From assembly GCA_030824555.1 (NCBI GenBank), contig JAVBXK010000021.1:62001-126000 (forward strand): DNA of 64,000 nucleotides. The letters run 5' to 3'. The notes under the pieces were generated by a model. That model made no database searches. It saw nothing but the letters and a program-made list of their open reading frames with translations, and had not been told where the DNA came from. Shown piece after piece: positions 62,557 through 64,000 of this stretch. The position numbers and the translations under genes are program-made. Numbering within the stretch: the stretch's first letter is position 1; every line of letters begins with the position of its first letter. This stretch comes from a bacterium. Its GTDB lineage: Bacteria > Pseudomonadota > Gammaproteobacteria > Burkholderiales > Burkholderiaceae_C.

Positions 62557-63513
62557 TTACAGGTGTGGCAGCAGCATGGCAACGGCCAGTGCTGCCCCGT
62601 GCAAATTGGCTGTGACGATGGTCATCACGATGGCTGGGCGCAGTCCCACTGAAGGTGACCGCACGTGCCTGAACAGCTGCCAACTGGCAGCCAAACCAGT
62701 GGGCAATGAGACCAGCGCCCACAGCGCAGTGGCTGGCGGGATCAACAGCCATACCCCCGCCACGACCCAACCGTGTGCGCCCAGCACGATGAGCAGGTAG
62801 GTCCAGGCCACGCCTTGTGGCGTCAGTCGCGTGGCCAATGTCCGCTTGCCAACGGACGCATCGGCTGGCGCATCCGGCAGGCCATTGATCAGCAGAATGT
62901 TTCCGATCAGCAAGGCAAAACTGACGCCAACATAGGCGGGGATGATGAAGAACTGACCGCGCTGGCTGTAGTCGGCGCCCACCACCACCAGCCACCATGC
63001 CAGCGCAACAGACAACTCGCCCAGCCCTCGGGACATGAGCTTGAAGGGTGGGGCTGAATAGGCCCATGCCAGCAGCAGGCCGGCCATCCCCACAAGCAGC
63101 AAGCCTGCCCCGCTTTGCAGTGCCAGCCAGATACCGCCAAGGGTGGTCACGCCGAGAAGCAGCCACGCCCAATGTTTGGTGTCATCGGTGGATACCTGAC
63201 CGTTTTGGATGAAACGGGACCCACCGGTGAACGGGAACAGCGCGGCTGAATTGGCCGCATCAGCGCCGTTCATGGCATCGCAGTAATCGTTCAGCACGTT
63301 GGCACCTGCGTGGGCCAAGAGCGCCAACAACACCGTCACCAGTGCGCGCGTGCCATCGAACCCACAGCCGCATGCGGCCGCACTGGCCAACCCCAGCGCA
63401 CAGCCGACAGCCGTGATGCTGAGGAAGCCAGGGCGGGTCATGCGCCAGTACAACAGCCAACTGTGTTCAGTGGGGTCTGCAGGGGGGAGCTGCCCACCAC
63501 GTTTGGGTGCCAT
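62557..63513 (-). CDS. UbiA-family membrane prenyltransferase
   Basis: This 318-residue prenyltransferase has about eight to nine helices. The two Asp-rich motifs are NVLNDYCDAMNGAD (near residue 73) and NGLPDAPADASVGKRTLA (near residue 215), which bind the prenyl diphosphate through magnesium. Overall layout resembles MenA-like proteins (NDYxD with a following FTGGSRFIQNG), but betaproteobacteria of this type rely mainly on ubiquinone, so the aromatic acceptor is unclear. ATG 63513 is used rather than TTG 63522. It converges with the bcs operon, 17 bases from its last stop. Confidence 0.88.
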   Translation of the reverse strand: MAPKRGGQLPPADPTEHSWLLYWRMTRPGFLSITAVGCALGLASAAACGCGFDGTRALVTVLLALLAHAGANVLNDYCDAMNGADAANSAALFPFTGGSRFIQNGQVSTDDTKHWAWLLLGVTTLGGIWLALQSGAGLLLVGMAGLLLAWAYSAPPFKLMSRGLGELSVALAWWLVVVGADYSQRGQFFIIPAYVGVSFALLIGNILLINGLPDAPADASVGKRTLATRLTPQGVAWTYLLIVLGAHGWVVAGVWLLIPPATALWALVSLPTGLAASWQLFRHVRSPSVGLRPAIVMTIVTANLHGAALAVAMLLPHL

Positions 63514-63561
63514 GCGCCTCAAGAAAAGCAGTGAAAATGAACGTAACGAAGAGCTGGAGGT

Positions 63562-63996
63562 TCAGCGCACGACCAGCACAGGGCGGCTCGACAGGCCGGC
63601 CACCTGTGTCGCCACGCTACCTGCCAGCAAGCGCTTCAAGCCGCTGCGGCCGTGCGAGCCCACCACAATGAGGTCTGCTGAGACATCTTCTGCCGCAGCC
63701 AGGATGCCCTGGACCACGTGGCTTTCTTCGACAAGACGCGCTTCCAGCCGGATGCCTGCAGCCTGGGCCAGTTCGTTCAGGTGACTGAAGGCCTTGCCAG
63801 CCGCCTCGTGTGCGGCCGCACGGTAGGCTTCGAGGCCGATGGGGTTCAGGGAACCCAGCCCCACGTACGGGTATGGGTCGACCACGAACGCCGCCGTGAC
63901 CTGGCCGCCGTGGATGCGGGCAAGTTGCAGCGCTTTTTGTGCCGCATGTTCAGCGCTGGAAGAACCGTCAGTGGCCAGAAGAATGTGTTTGAACAT
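63562..63996 (-). CDS. Universal stress protein (UspA family)
   Basis: This 144-residue protein is of the UspA fold. The nucleotide-binding signature GSHGRSGLKRLLAGSVATQV (residues 112-131) fits the ATP-binding type GxxGx9-10GS. The N-terminal strand FKHILLATDGSSSAEHA is typical. The gene starts four bases from the window end; its promoter lies outside. It precedes the prenyltransferase gene by 48 bases on the same strand. Confidence 0.93.
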   Translation of the reverse strand: MFKHILLATDGSSSAEHAAQKALQLARIHGGQVTAAFVVDPYPYVGLGSLNPIGLEAYRAAAHEAAGKAFSHLNELAQAAGIRLEARLVEESHVVQGILAAAEDVSADLIVVGSHGRSGLKRLLAGSVATQVAGLSSRPVLVVR

Positions 63997-64000
63997 AGGG

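Overview
This 64 kb window looks like chromosomal DNA of a betaproteobacterium, order Burkholderiales and probably family Comamonadaceae. The reasons are high G+C with long antisense shadow frames, a split glyQ/glyS glycyl-tRNA synthetase, a MerR-type LiuR leucine regulon, an ntrY/ntrX pair behind rsmB, and a bcsD-P-Q-A-B-C cellulose locus. I see no transposase, integrase, phage gene, rRNA or CRISPR array.

Layout. 1-5.2 kb: glyQ, glyS, a membrane protein, gmhB and an acyltransferase, mostly overlapping, so probably one operon. 5.2-12.6 kb: a YgjP-type metallopeptidase, then a cyclic-di-GMP block of two tandem bacteriohemerythrin-GGDEF proteins (the second lacks an iron ligand and the diguanylate cyclase motif but keeps the inhibitory I-site) and a convergent CBS/PAS/GAF/GGDEF/EAL protein of about 1290 residues. 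12.7-32.9 kb: an extended leucine/isovalerate (liu) region with LiuR and two palindromic operators, a PaaI thioesterase, liuA, carbonic anhydrase, aceK, a thiolase, a second acyl-CoA dehydrogenase, a rhodanese, an AraC regulator, liuB, a DinB-like protein, liuC, a DUF4126 protein, an alpha/beta hydrolase, liuD, a glyoxylate reductase and liuE. A two-gene Eco29kI-like restriction-modification system of visibly lower G+C sits inside this block.

32.9-38.8 kb: rsmB, a DUF4390 protein, ntrY, a short NtrX-like regulator without the AAA+ domain, tRNA-Phe and tRNA-Gly with promoter and terminator. 38.8-50.4 kb: a MEKHLA protein, a PilT/PilU ATPase, an exported unknown, a Rep/UvrD helicase, an AEC permease, priA, hemE and dsbD. 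The priA-hemE gap carries two consensus DnaA boxes. 50.7-62.5 kb: cellulose synthesis and export genes bcsD, bcsP, bcsQ, bcsA, bcsB and bcsC plus a terminal TPR lipoprotein, with no bcsZ cellulase. 62.5-64 kb: a UbiA-family prenyltransferase and a universal stress protein.

Three threads run across the window. The first is cyclic-di-GMP signalling, with three GGDEF/EAL proteins and a PilZ-bearing BcsA. The second is leucine catabolism together with enzymes that may support it: carbonic anhydrase for bicarbonate, AceK for the glyoxylate shunt, and a thiolase. The third is a family of short A+T-rich hairpin-like repeats, about eleven copies by eye, of which about six lie in frame inside protein-coding genes. 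No computation was run; all counts and alignments are by eye.
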